Positions 8,987 through 13,745 are shown, numbered from the stretch's first letter. The stretch: 13,745 bases of DNA from an uncultured Catenibacterium sp. (GCF_900764565.1 NZ_CAAFOM010000032.1:1-13745), one strand, 5' to 3'. The notes: generated from the letters alone by a model not told the origin. A program made the numbers and translations.

Positions 8987-9051
8987 CCACATCTTTCCAC
9001 AATTTTCCACCTTTTTACACTTGTTACCACTATTATAGACTTACAATCCAC
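8987..9051 (-). promoter_or_regulatory. MraZ operator: tandem GTGG boxes with 10-bp period
   Basis: On the minus strand GTGG occurs at 9030-9027, 9010-9007, 9000-8997 and 8990-8987, with GTGT at 9020-9017. These five boxes are spaced exactly 10 bp, one helical turn, so all face the same side of the DNA. A sixth GTGG (9051-9048) lies 21 bp further upstream, inside the -35/-10 spacer. MraZ of E. coli and mycoplasmas is known to bind short tandem repeats of this GTG(G/T) kind, spaced about 10 bp, upstream of its own gene. The assignment here is by motif and position. Confidence 0.82.
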
Positions 9052-9061
9052 ATTCAGACAA
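9032..9061 (-). promoter_or_regulatory. Promoter of the dcw operon (upstream of mraZ)
   Basis: Minus-strand TTGTCT (9061-9056) lies 18 bp from a perfect TATAAT (9037-9032). Transcription would start near 9025, giving a leader of about 50 nt that contains the downstream MraZ boxes. The -10 immediately precedes the first of the five in-phase boxes, as expected for repression by MraZ. The -35 is imperfect. Confidence 0.7.
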
Positions 9062-9083
9062 GAAATTTATGGAAATTATACAG

Positions 9084-9120
9084 AAAAAAAGGATTTCTAG
9101 CACAAAATGCTAAAAATCCT
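9084..9120 (-). terminator. Second intrinsic terminator after rpmF
   Basis: On the minus strand, arms at 9120-9108 and 9102-9090 form a 13-bp stem with one mismatch and a 5-nt loop, followed by six to seven Ts (9090-9084). It lies about 30 bp before the mraZ -35 and backs up the first terminator. Confidence 0.75.
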
Positions 9121-9124
9121 CTTG

Positions 9125-9156
9125 AAAATAAAAAAAAGAGAGATTTTCATCTCTCT
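9125..9156 (-). terminator. First intrinsic terminator of the yceD-rpmF unit
   Basis: On the minus strand AGAGAGAT (9156-9149), a GAAA tetraloop (9148-9145) and ATCTCTCT (9144-9137) form a perfect 8-bp stem. It is followed by seven Ts, an A and four more Ts (9136-9125). It begins six bases after the rpmF stop. Confidence 0.85.
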
Positions 9157-9162
9157 AAGGAA

Positions 9163-9339
9163 TTATTTTACATCCTTAACTTTAACGCCATTATAATAAC
9201 CACAATGACCACAAACTCTATGTGCTAATTTGAATTCACCACATTCTGGACATTTAACAACTGCAGGAGCTGATAATTTGTCATGAGTTCTTCTCTTGTC
9301 TCTTCTTGTACTTGATACTCTTCTAAATGGTACTGCCAT
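9163..9339 (-). CDS. rpmF: Large ribosomal subunit protein bL32
   Basis: Small basic protein of the 50S subunit. The 58-residue product begins MAVPFRRVSSTRRDKRRTH, the normal bL32 start. It carries a full zinc ribbon CPEC...CGHC with Cys30, Cys33, Cys43 and Cys46, then a short basic tail. Because all four cysteines are present it is the zinc-binding form, not the cysteine-free paralogue many Firmicutes express under zinc limitation. The ATG (9339-9337) is preceded by AGGAGGT at good distance, just after the yceD stop (13 bases between the two genes). The pair yceD-rpmF is widely conserved in bacteria. Two terminators follow at once, so it is not part of the dcw transcript. Confidence 0.96.
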   Translation of the reverse strand: MAVPFRRVSSTRRDKRRTHDKLSAPAVVKCPECGEFKLAHRVCGHCGYYNGVKVKDVK

Positions 9340-9353
9340 CTTGTTCTACCTCC

Positions 9354-9869
9354 TTATTCCTGATCCTTGAAATAATCTTTGAGTTTTGCTAAACGGGGAT
9401 CGATTGTATCCTCTTCTTTTGCGACTACTTCGCTTTCATCCATAACTTTCCAGCCTGAGCCGCTTGTTTTCATCTTTGCGCCTTCCTTCACAACTCTCAT
9501 TGGAATAGCCATCATGATTTCTTGGAATATGACAGAAGTAAGATCAGCAACATCTTTTCTTGCTTCTACAACATCTTCGTCTTCATCAGGCTTATAAAAC
9601 GCAAACACAACATCTGTATCAATAGAAAATGGGTAATCGACATCTTCCAATGATATAGCGCAAGGAACAACCATTGTTCCCTGAACATGGTATGTTACAT
9701 AGAGGCGTTCTTCACTACTATTGAAGTTGCCTGACCCTGTAACTTCCACATCCTTCAAATCATTGATTCGAGATAAGTTATAGAACATTTCTTTAGGAAA
9801 TGTTATCGTTTCTTCGAAATCAAATTTTCCGTTTTTCTGTTTGACTAACCAGTTGCGATTCCATTTCAC
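9354..9869 (-). CDS. yceD: YceD family protein (DUF177, YlbN-like)
   Basis: DUF177/YceD protein, almost always encoded directly upstream of rpmF; work on plant and bacterial members links the family to 23S rRNA accumulation and 50S biogenesis, but its exact task is not settled. The 171-residue product has the typical central motif VPCAISLEDVDYPF (68-81), an acidic stretch (95-108), the family's EIMMAIPMRVV helix (117-127) and the C-terminal DPRLAKLKDYF (157-167). I start at the GTG at 9869-9867, giving MKWNRNWL, because B. subtilis YlbN begins MKW and a GAGGG Shine-Dalgarno lies 8 bases upstream. An earlier GTG at 9878-9876 would add three residues but lies within the Shine-Dalgarno itself. 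No cysteine cluster and no signal peptide; cytoplasmic. Confidence 0.88.
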   Translation of the reverse strand: MKWNRNWLVKQKNGKFDFEETITFPKEMFYNLSRINDLKDVEVTGSGNFNSSEERLYVTYHVQGTMVVPCAISLEDVDYPFSIDTDVVFAFYKPDEDEDVVEARKDVADLTSVIFQEIMMAIPMRVVKEGAKMKTSGSGWKVMDESEVVAKEEDTIDPRLAKLKDYFKDQE

Positions 9870-9898
9870 CTTGATCACCCTCTATAACTGCATCACCC

Positions 9899-9927
9899 AT
9901 TATAATGAAAATGAGATTATAAGTCAA
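9899..9927 (-). promoter_or_regulatory. Promoter of yceD-rpmF
   Basis: Minus-strand TTGACT (9927-9922), a 17-bp spacer and TATAAT (9904-9899) make a near-consensus sigma-A promoter. It lies about 30 bp upstream of the yceD start, with T-rich sequence just above the -35. The rest of 9870-10006 shows only a short, weak hairpin and no clear terminator for the upstream esterase gene. Confidence 0.78.
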
Positions 9928-10006
9928 TCAAAAAAATCATTTTCTAATGGGCATTAATCGCATATTTTTTAAAATGTCTTTGCGACCTTGTGTATTCTAA
10001 CATAGT

Positions 10007-10609
10007 TTATCCAAAAAAGATAGATAAATTTTCAAAAAGCCATTTAAAACCTCTGATCATTCTTTGATCTGGTTCAGTGAAATGACCACCATTCTCTTCT
10101 ATATATATACATGTGTTATTAAGACTAAGATAGTTATAGGTTTCCTGTGTATTGTCGCCTACTGTACACATCAGTTTATTCTTCGTTTTTGATTCTTTTC
10201 TTCCCAAACTTAAGTATACAGTTCCTTATCTATTTATGGTATGAAGATAGTTCATCCAGCCAGGATACCATAAGGAGCCTGAACAGCTGATACATCCTAT
10301 AAAAGCCTCATGTCTTCCATACATCCATAAGCTAAATAAACCACCTAGTGAATAGCCAGCAATAATATAATGATGGGAAGAAGTCATAGTCGAAAGGATC
10401 CACTTTTCAAGATCCTCACCTTTACCACCAAATCCTTCACTCTCCCATGGAGAGAGTTCACTATTCCAATCCTTGATGACTGGTGCGATGAGACAATAGT
10501 CTCCTTTTAATGATTCTACTATTGAGGTGCAGTCATGAAAGAAACAGAAGATATAAACATCAGCATCTCTATTGCCATAGATCTGGCATTCTTTTCCATT
10601 ATATATCAT
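10007..10609 (-). pseudogene. Esterase-like alpha/beta hydrolase with in-frame stop
   Basis: One continuous reading frame of 200 codons interrupted by a single TAA at 10228-10226 (codon 128). The first part (127 residues) has WNSELSPWE (48-56), the glycine-rich GFGGKGEDL (59-67) and the nucleophile elbow GYSLGG with Ser87. The part after the stop continues in the same frame as GTVYLSLGRKESKTKN and ends with NGGHFTEPD, carrying the likely catalytic His176. Both parts together match the roughly 200-residue putative esterase family common in gut Firmicutes (my recollection of the family, not a search). Without readthrough the product lacks the last strands and the histidine and should be inactive. 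The ATG overlaps the stop of the HAD gene (ATGA), so the two form one transcription unit. No frameshift is needed, only one base change. Confidence 0.82.
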
Positions 10610-11427
10610 ATTAAATCAAAATGCTTCATCGCATTGTATAAACCATCTTCGTCCACTGTATCAGTCACATAATCAGCCACTGCCTTGGCTTCATCAGCAC
10701 CATTACCCATCGCAATGGCAGTACCTGCCATTTCCAACATTTCTATATCATTGGTAGAATCACCAAATGCAAACGCATTTTCAATTGGTTCACCAATCGC
10801 TTCCATAAATTCTTTAATAGTCGCTCCTTTAGATACACCTTTCAACATCATTTCTCCTGCTTTTGCGCCAAAAGTAGAAGTATAGCCACCTGCTGGTATA
10901 AAAGTCAGGCTTGGATCTAATTCATCCATAAATTTCTCAGCTGACTCTACCGTATTAAAAGTTGCATCTATTTTTAGAATAGGATTGTTTTCAATTTCAT
11001 CAATTGTCTTCATATGCTTTCTTTTAAACACATCTTCAACCGGTTCATCAAATTCTCTTTTAAACTTTTCTTCAAACATTACATGTGTATAAGGATTCTG
11101 ATAACCATTCTTCCAGTCAATGATCTGATACCCACCGTCTAATTCTTCAATAAGTTTAAGTGTTTTATTCGCAACATCTTCTGAAATGATTTTCTGTAAT
11201 TCAGGCTGTCCATTACGAATGACTGCTGCACCATTCGCAATAATCGCATCATCTATTCCAATAAAAGAAATCTCTCTTGTCATAAAATAGCTTCTTCCTG
11301 TACATAAGAAACAATGATGACCGTTTTCCTTTGCCTTCTTAATCGCCTCTATGGCACTCTGAGGCACCTTATGTGTTACATCACTTAATAGTGTTCCATC
11401 TATATCAAAAAATAAATATTTTCCCAT
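10606..11427 (-). CDS. Cof-type HAD-IIB family phosphatase
   Basis: Haloacid dehalogenase superfamily hydrolase of the Cof/YidA type, a cytoplasmic Mg-dependent phosphatase group acting mostly on sugar phosphates, nucleotides or flavin intermediates. The 273-residue product has motif I FFDIDGTLL (6-14) with nucleophile Asp8 and Asp10, motif II CTGRS (42-46), motif III Lys200 in GVSKG, and motif IV FGDSTNDIEM (221-230) with Asp223 and Asp227. The type-IIB alpha/beta cap lies between about residues 85 and 185. All catalytic residues are present and the length is typical. The start has AGGAGA 7 bases upstream. It is coupled to the esterase-like gene by a 4-bp overlap and is divergent from the EIIB-ROK gene. 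The substrate cannot be read from sequence. Confidence 0.93.
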   Translation of the reverse strand: MGKYLFFDIDGTLLSDVTHKVPQSAIEAIKKAKENGHHCFLCTGRSYFMTREISFIGIDDAIIANGAAVIRNGQPELQKIISEDVANKTLKLIEELDGGYQIIDWKNGYQNPYTHVMFEEKFKREFDEPVEDVFKRKHMKTIDEIENNPILKIDATFNTVESAEKFMDELDPSLTFIPAGGYTSTFGAKAGEMMLKGVSKGATIKEFMEAIGEPIENAFAFGDSTNDIEMLEMAGTAIAMGNGADEAKAVADYVTDTVDEDGLYNAMKHFDLI

Positions 11428-11449
11428 ATGTTTTCTCCTATATCAATAG

Positions 11450-11479
11450 ATTATAGTGTAGTCTCTTTTAAGTATTATA
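11450..11479 (-). promoter_or_regulatory. Possible -10 elements upstream of the HAD gene
   Basis: Two TATAAT hexamers occur on the minus strand at 11455-11450 and 11479-11474, 24 bp apart, in front of the HAD start. Neither has a good -35 at 16-18 bp, so the promoter is likely but its exact position is not certain. Confidence 0.35.
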
Positions 11480-11601
11480 GTATAAGAATGCATAAAGAAA
11501 CATTATTTTCTAATTATGATCAGCTTTTCAAAAATTATTTTGACAAGAATCTATCATCTTTTTTCAATCTATTAAAAAAATCTCTATTTCTAATATTGTT
11601 T

Positions 11602-11610
11602 TGATATACT
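11602..11610 (+). promoter_or_regulatory. Possible extended -10 of the EIIB-ROK gene
   Basis: TG-A-TATACT (11602-11610) resembles an extended -10 element and would give a leader of only about 12 nt before the ATG at 11629, with the Shine-Dalgarno GAGGTGAT almost at the transcript end. A perfect TTGACA occurs at 11540-11545 but lacks a good -10 at normal spacing. Which of the two is used is unclear. Confidence 0.35.
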
Positions 11611-11628
11611 TTTGTTGAGGTGATTATC

Positions 11629-13008
11629 ATGGATGAATTTTTAAGAGATATACATACATTATTATTTAAGGAATGGATTCTCATCCAATCTATTGAAGGC
11701 TGTGAAATTAAAGAAGAAGGTAAAAAAATCATTATTTCAACACCTTATTGTCATGCTGAAGTCATATTCAATGACCATAACCTGATTGAATTATCAGTGA
11801 CTAATCTAGTGACTGATAAGATAGAATTCTATCTTCATTTTCAGATGCATACAATGAGTCATGCCATTTCTTTATATAAAGAAATGCTTCAATGTGTTGA
11901 ACAGCTGATTAACGAACCACCTATTCGTGTTCTTTTAACATGTACAAGTGGCCTCACCACAGGTATGTTTGCCGCCCAGCTCAATGAAGCTACTGTTCTT
12001 TTATCTAAGAATTATGAATTTGATGCGATTGCTTATCATGAACTCTATGATATCGCAAAGAATTATGATGTGATTCTTGTAGCACCACAAGTAAGTTCTA
12101 AAAAAACAAAACTAGAAACATGCTTTAAAAAGAAAACTGTACTAACTATTCCATCTGCCATATTCGCAAAATATGATGCAGGTGCTCTATTAGAATTCCT
12201 TGATGAGCATTTATCTTTACGTCGTCATCCTGCCACTGCCCGTTTACCTGTTATCAGTCGTCCTGTACCCCATCAAACAAAAATTTTAACAATCGCAACA
12301 GTACGTACAAGCCATCGTACAAGAATAATTTATCGTGTTTTTGATCCTAATAATAAAATACTATTAGATAATGAAGTCGTTAAGTTTGATTTTCAGGTCA
12401 ATGACCTCTTTGATATTCTAGATACTGTATTACTCTTTCATCCAGATATTCCTATTATAGGCATCAGCCTTCCAGGAGTGATTCATGATGGTTATATGGA
12501 CTCCCATGATCAAAGAATCAATGTCCTAGATCCACTGAATAACCGCTATCCAAATCATCGTTTCTATTTATTTAACGATGTCAACGCACTCGTATCTGGT
12601 TATTATATTTCACAAAACAAATACCAGACAATCTCATTCCTCTATCAAGTATCTCTAGGATGTGCCTGTGGTATAGGATCTGTTTTTAAAGGGCAACTAA
12701 TAGAAGGAGCCCATAAAATTGCAGGAGAAGCTAGATTCCTTCCATTTAATAAAGAGCAGTTCAACAAAACATTAGAAGGTCAATTAGAATTCCTTACTTA
12801 TCAGGCAGCTGCAGTGATTTCTATCTATGATCCAGAGATTTTGATTGTCTCATCTAAATATACAAATAAACATGAATTAAGAGAATCATTAAAGAAATAC
12901 TTTCCTGAAGAATATCTTCCTGATATTCACTTTATTGAACATTTCAAAGAATATGGATTATTAGGTGCTTTGATTCTTTCTATTCAAAAAGAAGAAAATA
13001 AAGGATGA
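11629..13008 (+). CDS. PTS EIIB domain fused to ROK-kinase-like domain
   Basis: The 459-residue product has three parts. Residues 1-95 are an alpha/beta region I do not recognise. Residues 98-195 read as a lactose/cellobiose-type PTS EIIB domain: IRVLLTCTSGLTTGMFAAQL with Cys105 in the phospho-cysteine position, a DVILVAPQV strand (147-155), and a C-terminal helix. Residues 217-455 resemble a ROK sugar kinase: IIGISLPGVIHDG (276-288), LFNDVNALVSGYY (314-326) with catalytic-base Asp317, GCACGIGSVFKGQLIEGAHKIAGE (344-367) and DPEILIVSS (401-409). The ATP phosphate loop (DxGGT in ROK proteins) is TVRTS here, and the AGExGH plus CxCGxxGC zinc site is missing (AGEARF). It is therefore probably a sensor or regulator rather than a sugar kinase. 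I start at the ATG at 11629 because GAGGTGAT lies 4 bases upstream; a GTG at 11620 would fall in that site. Confidence 0.8.
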   Translation: MDEFLRDIHTLLFKEWILIQSIEGCEIKEEGKKIIISTPYCHAEVIFNDHNLIELSVTNLVTDKIEFYLHFQMHTMSHAISLYKEMLQCVEQLINEPPIRVLLTCTSGLTTGMFAAQLNEATVLLSKNYEFDAIAYHELYDIAKNYDVILVAPQVSSKKTKLETCFKKKTVLTIPSAIFAKYDAGALLEFLDEHLSLRRHPATARLPVISRPVPHQTKILTIATVRTSHRTRIIYRVFDPNNKILLDNEVVKFDFQVNDLFDILDTVLLFHPDIPIIGISLPGVIHDGYMDSHDQRINVLDPLNNRYPNHRFYLFNDVNALVSGYYISQNKYQTISFLYQVSLGCACGIGSVFKGQLIEGAHKIAGEARFLPFNKEQFNKTLEGQLEFLTYQAAAVISIYDPEILIVSSKYTNKHELRESLKKYFPEEYLPDIHFIEHFKEYGLLGALILSIQKEENKG

Positions 13009-13031
13009 GTTTATTGAAAAACTCATCCTTT
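13000..13031 (+). terminator. Hairpin over the end of the EIIB-ROK gene
   Basis: AAAGGATGAGTTT (13000-13012) pairs perfectly with AAACTCATCCTTT (13019-13031) around a 6-nt loop. The left arm includes the TGA stop (13006-13008). The arm ends in TTT but no longer T-tract follows, so termination may be weak. The loop holds the -35 of the next promoter. Confidence 0.6.
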
Positions 13032-13041
13032 ATGGTATAAT
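13014..13041 (+). promoter_or_regulatory. Promoter of the ybaK-type gene
   Basis: TTGAAA (13014-13019), a 16-bp spacer and TATAAT (13036-13041) form a good sigma-A promoter. The predicted start is near 13048, giving a leader of about 39 nt. The -35 sits in the loop of the preceding hairpin and the -10 touches the following inverted repeat. Confidence 0.72.
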
Positions 13042-13077
13042 CCTTATAAACATATCTAGTTAGTATGTTTATAAGGA
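13041..13077 (+). repeat. 14-bp perfect inverted repeat, candidate operator
   Basis: TCCTTATAAACATA (13041-13054) and TATGTTTATAAGGA (13064-13077) are exact reverse complements around a 9-bp centre. The left arm begins at the last base of the -10 and spans the predicted start. The right arm covers the first four bases of the AGGAGG Shine-Dalgarno (13074-13079). Position fits a repressor operator; part of it could also fold in the RNA over the ribosome binding site. Confidence 0.7.
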
Positions 13078-13086
13078 GGAGTTATT

Positions 13087-13554
13087 ATGTCTTTAAGTTC
13101 TGTAAAGAATTATTTTAAACAGTATAATATGGATACACATATTGTAGAGTTTCCTGTATCAAGTGCTACTGTAGAACTTGCAGCACAGGCTATTGGCTGT
13201 AAGGAACAGGAGATTGCGAAAACGATGTCTTTTCATGTTGGGGAAGAAGTCATTGTGATTGTGATGGCTGGAGATGCACGAATCGATAATAAGAAATATA
13301 AATCGTTCTTTCACAAGAAAGCTAAAATGCTTCATGGGGATGAGGTAGAATCTCTCACTGGTCATCCAGTGGGAGGAGTCTGTCCTTTTGGTTTAAAGGA
13401 CGGAATCAAAGTCTATCTTGATGAATCTCTAGAACGTTTTGATTATGTTTATCCTGCCTGTGGCAGTCCTAATAGTGCGATCAAGCTTACTATTCCAGAA
13501 CTAGAAAAATATGCCCATCAGGAATCATGGATTGATGTCACTGATATCATCTAA
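13087..13554 (+). CDS. YbaK/EbsC-family aminoacyl-tRNA deacylase
   Basis: Member of the YbaK/ProX trans-editing family that hydrolyses misacylated tRNAs, typically Cys-tRNAPro or Ala-tRNAPro, in the cytoplasm. The 155-residue stand-alone domain carries the family features: VSSATVELAAQAIGC near the N-terminus, the conserved lysine in IAKTMSF (Lys45), IVIVMAGDARID (56-67), the GHPVGGVCPFGL loop (92-103) and ACGSPNSAIKLT (124-135). Length is typical for YbaK. The ATG is 7 bases after AGGAGG. Its 3' end overlaps the convergent SRAP gene by 30 bp. The exact tRNA specificity (YbaK, ProX or YeaK-like) is not decided from sequence. Regulation probably involves the inverted repeat next to its promoter. 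Confidence 0.9.
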   Translation: MSLSSVKNYFKQYNMDTHIVEFPVSSATVELAAQAIGCKEQEIAKTMSFHVGEEVIVIVMAGDARIDNKKYKSFFHKKAKMLHGDEVESLTGHPVGGVCPFGLKDGIKVYLDESLERFDYVYPACGSPNSAIKLTIPELEKYAHQESWIDVTDII

Positions 13555-13745
13555 TGTCATTTGTTTATGTGAACCAAGGACTTCTAAAGAGTCTTTGGTT
13601 TTTTTGTATACTCTTCCTTCATCAAGCCATAAATCTATATCTTCAAAAGAAACGATGACAGGCATTCTTGAATGGATCCCTGACATGATTTCTTCTGCTT
13701 CTTTTGTGAGAATTGTATAATAGTCATCATGATAAATACCGGCAA
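13525..13745 (-). CDS. SRAP protein (YedK/HMCES-type), C-terminal part
   Basis: Partial gene: the reading frame is open to the right window edge, so the start and the N-terminal catalytic Cys2 are not visible. The 73 visible codons read AGIYHDDYYTILTKEAEEIM, then SGIHSRMPVIV, and end TLDDISDINP with a TGA at 13527-13525. The AG-aYxxD...TilT strand and the IHxRMPv motif, whose His is an active-site residue in YedK/HMCES, identify the SRAP family. These proteins form a DNA-protein crosslink with abasic sites in single-stranded DNA and shield them. The gene is convergent with the YbaK-family gene, overlapping its last 30 bp, and carries that gene's terminator hairpin within its own coding sequence. 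Confidence 0.85.
   Translation of the reverse strand, partial: AGIYHDDYYTILTKEAEEIMSGIHSRMPVIVSFEDIDLWLDEGRVYKKTKDSLEVLGSHKQMTLDDISDINP
13572..13606 (+). terminator. Terminator of the ybaK-type gene, inside SRAP coding
   Basis: AACCAAGGACT (13572-13582) pairs with AGTCTTTGGTT (13590-13600), 11 bp with one G-U pair and a 7-nt loop. It runs directly into a tract of seven Ts (13599-13605). It is followed by Ts only on the plus strand, so it acts on the ybaK-type transcript. It starts 17 bp after that stop and lies wholly within the antisense SRAP reading frame. Confidence 0.82.

Noticed and set aside
8987..9010. TTTCCACA/TTTTCCAC motifs that resemble DnaA boxes
   Set aside because: They match TTATCCACA only in part, recur at a strict 10-bp period in front of mraZ, and are better explained as MraZ boxes. 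No dnaA, dnaN or AT-rich unwinding region is nearby.
8953..9228. Plus-strand open frame of 91 codons over the mraZ control region
   Set aside because: It crosses the MraZ boxes, the dcw promoter, both terminators and part of rpmF; no Shine-Dalgarno and low-complexity, K/I/T-rich content.
9940..9975. Short TTAATG-CC-CATTAG dyad between the esterase and yceD as a terminator
   Set aside because: The stem is about five A-T-rich base pairs and the T-run is displaced and close to the yceD -35; too weak to call.
10007..10207. Separate 66-residue gene
   Set aside because: It would start at a TTG inside YLSLGRKES, and it is the in-frame continuation of the esterase frame after a single TAA, so it is part of that broken gene.
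1..13745. CRISPR arrays, tRNA or rRNA genes, insertion sequences, prophage or defence genes
   Set aside because: Reading both strands I found no repeat-spacer pattern, cloverleaf, transposase or phage-type gene; the content is housekeeping plus sugar-related genes.

Overview
The window is AT-rich, clearly below 40 % GC by eye, with strong Shine-Dalgarno sequences and the standard genetic code. Gene content and order point to a low-GC Gram-positive bacterium (Firmicutes). The short dcw order and protein character would suit an Erysipelotrichia/Coprobacillaceae-like gut bacterium, but that placement is inference and was not tested by any search.

Most of the window is read leftwards on the minus strand. 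From about 8976 down to 24 lies the division and cell wall (dcw) operon: mraZ, rsmH, ftsL, a division transpeptidase with two C-terminal PASTA repeats (pbpB/spoVD type), mraY, murD, murG, murB and divIB. Most junctions overlap by a base or are separated by 12 nt or fewer; the exceptions are the mraZ-rsmH gap and a 65-nt gap before mraY. The operon makes lipid I and lipid II (MurB, MurD, MraY, MurG), crosslinks septal peptidoglycan (PBP) and builds the FtsL-DivIB part of the divisome. Compared with the B. subtilis order, murE and ftsW/spoVE are missing from their usual slots, and murC is not here either. Upstream of mraZ is a sigma-A-like promoter. Between its -10 and the start codon sit five direct repeats (GTGG or GTGT) at exactly 10-bp spacing, and a sixth copy lies in the -35/-10 spacer. 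This is very probably the MraZ autoregulatory operator.

Just upstream (9163-9869) is a yceD (DUF177)-rpmF pair with its own promoter and two tandem terminators that separate it from the dcw operon. Further upstream is a two-gene minus-strand unit: a Cof-type HAD phosphatase (10606-11427) coupled by an ATGA overlap to an alpha/beta-hydrolase esterase that is interrupted by one in-frame TAA (10007-10609).

Divergent from the HAD gene, on the plus strand, is the most unusual gene (11629-13008). It encodes a 459-residue protein with an uncharacterised N-terminal region, a PTS EIIB (lactose/cellobiose-type) domain with its phospho-cysteine, and a ROK-kinase-like domain whose ATP loop and zinc/sugar motif are degenerate. 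It looks more like a sugar/PTS sensor than a kinase. A YbaK-family aminoacyl-tRNA deacylase (13087-13554) follows, with a compact control region: a hairpin holding the -35 box in its loop, then a 14-bp inverted repeat next to the -10. At the right edge, on the minus strand, is the C-terminal end of an SRAP (YedK/HMCES-type) protein. It overlaps ybaK tail-to-tail, and the ybaK terminator lies inside its coding sequence.
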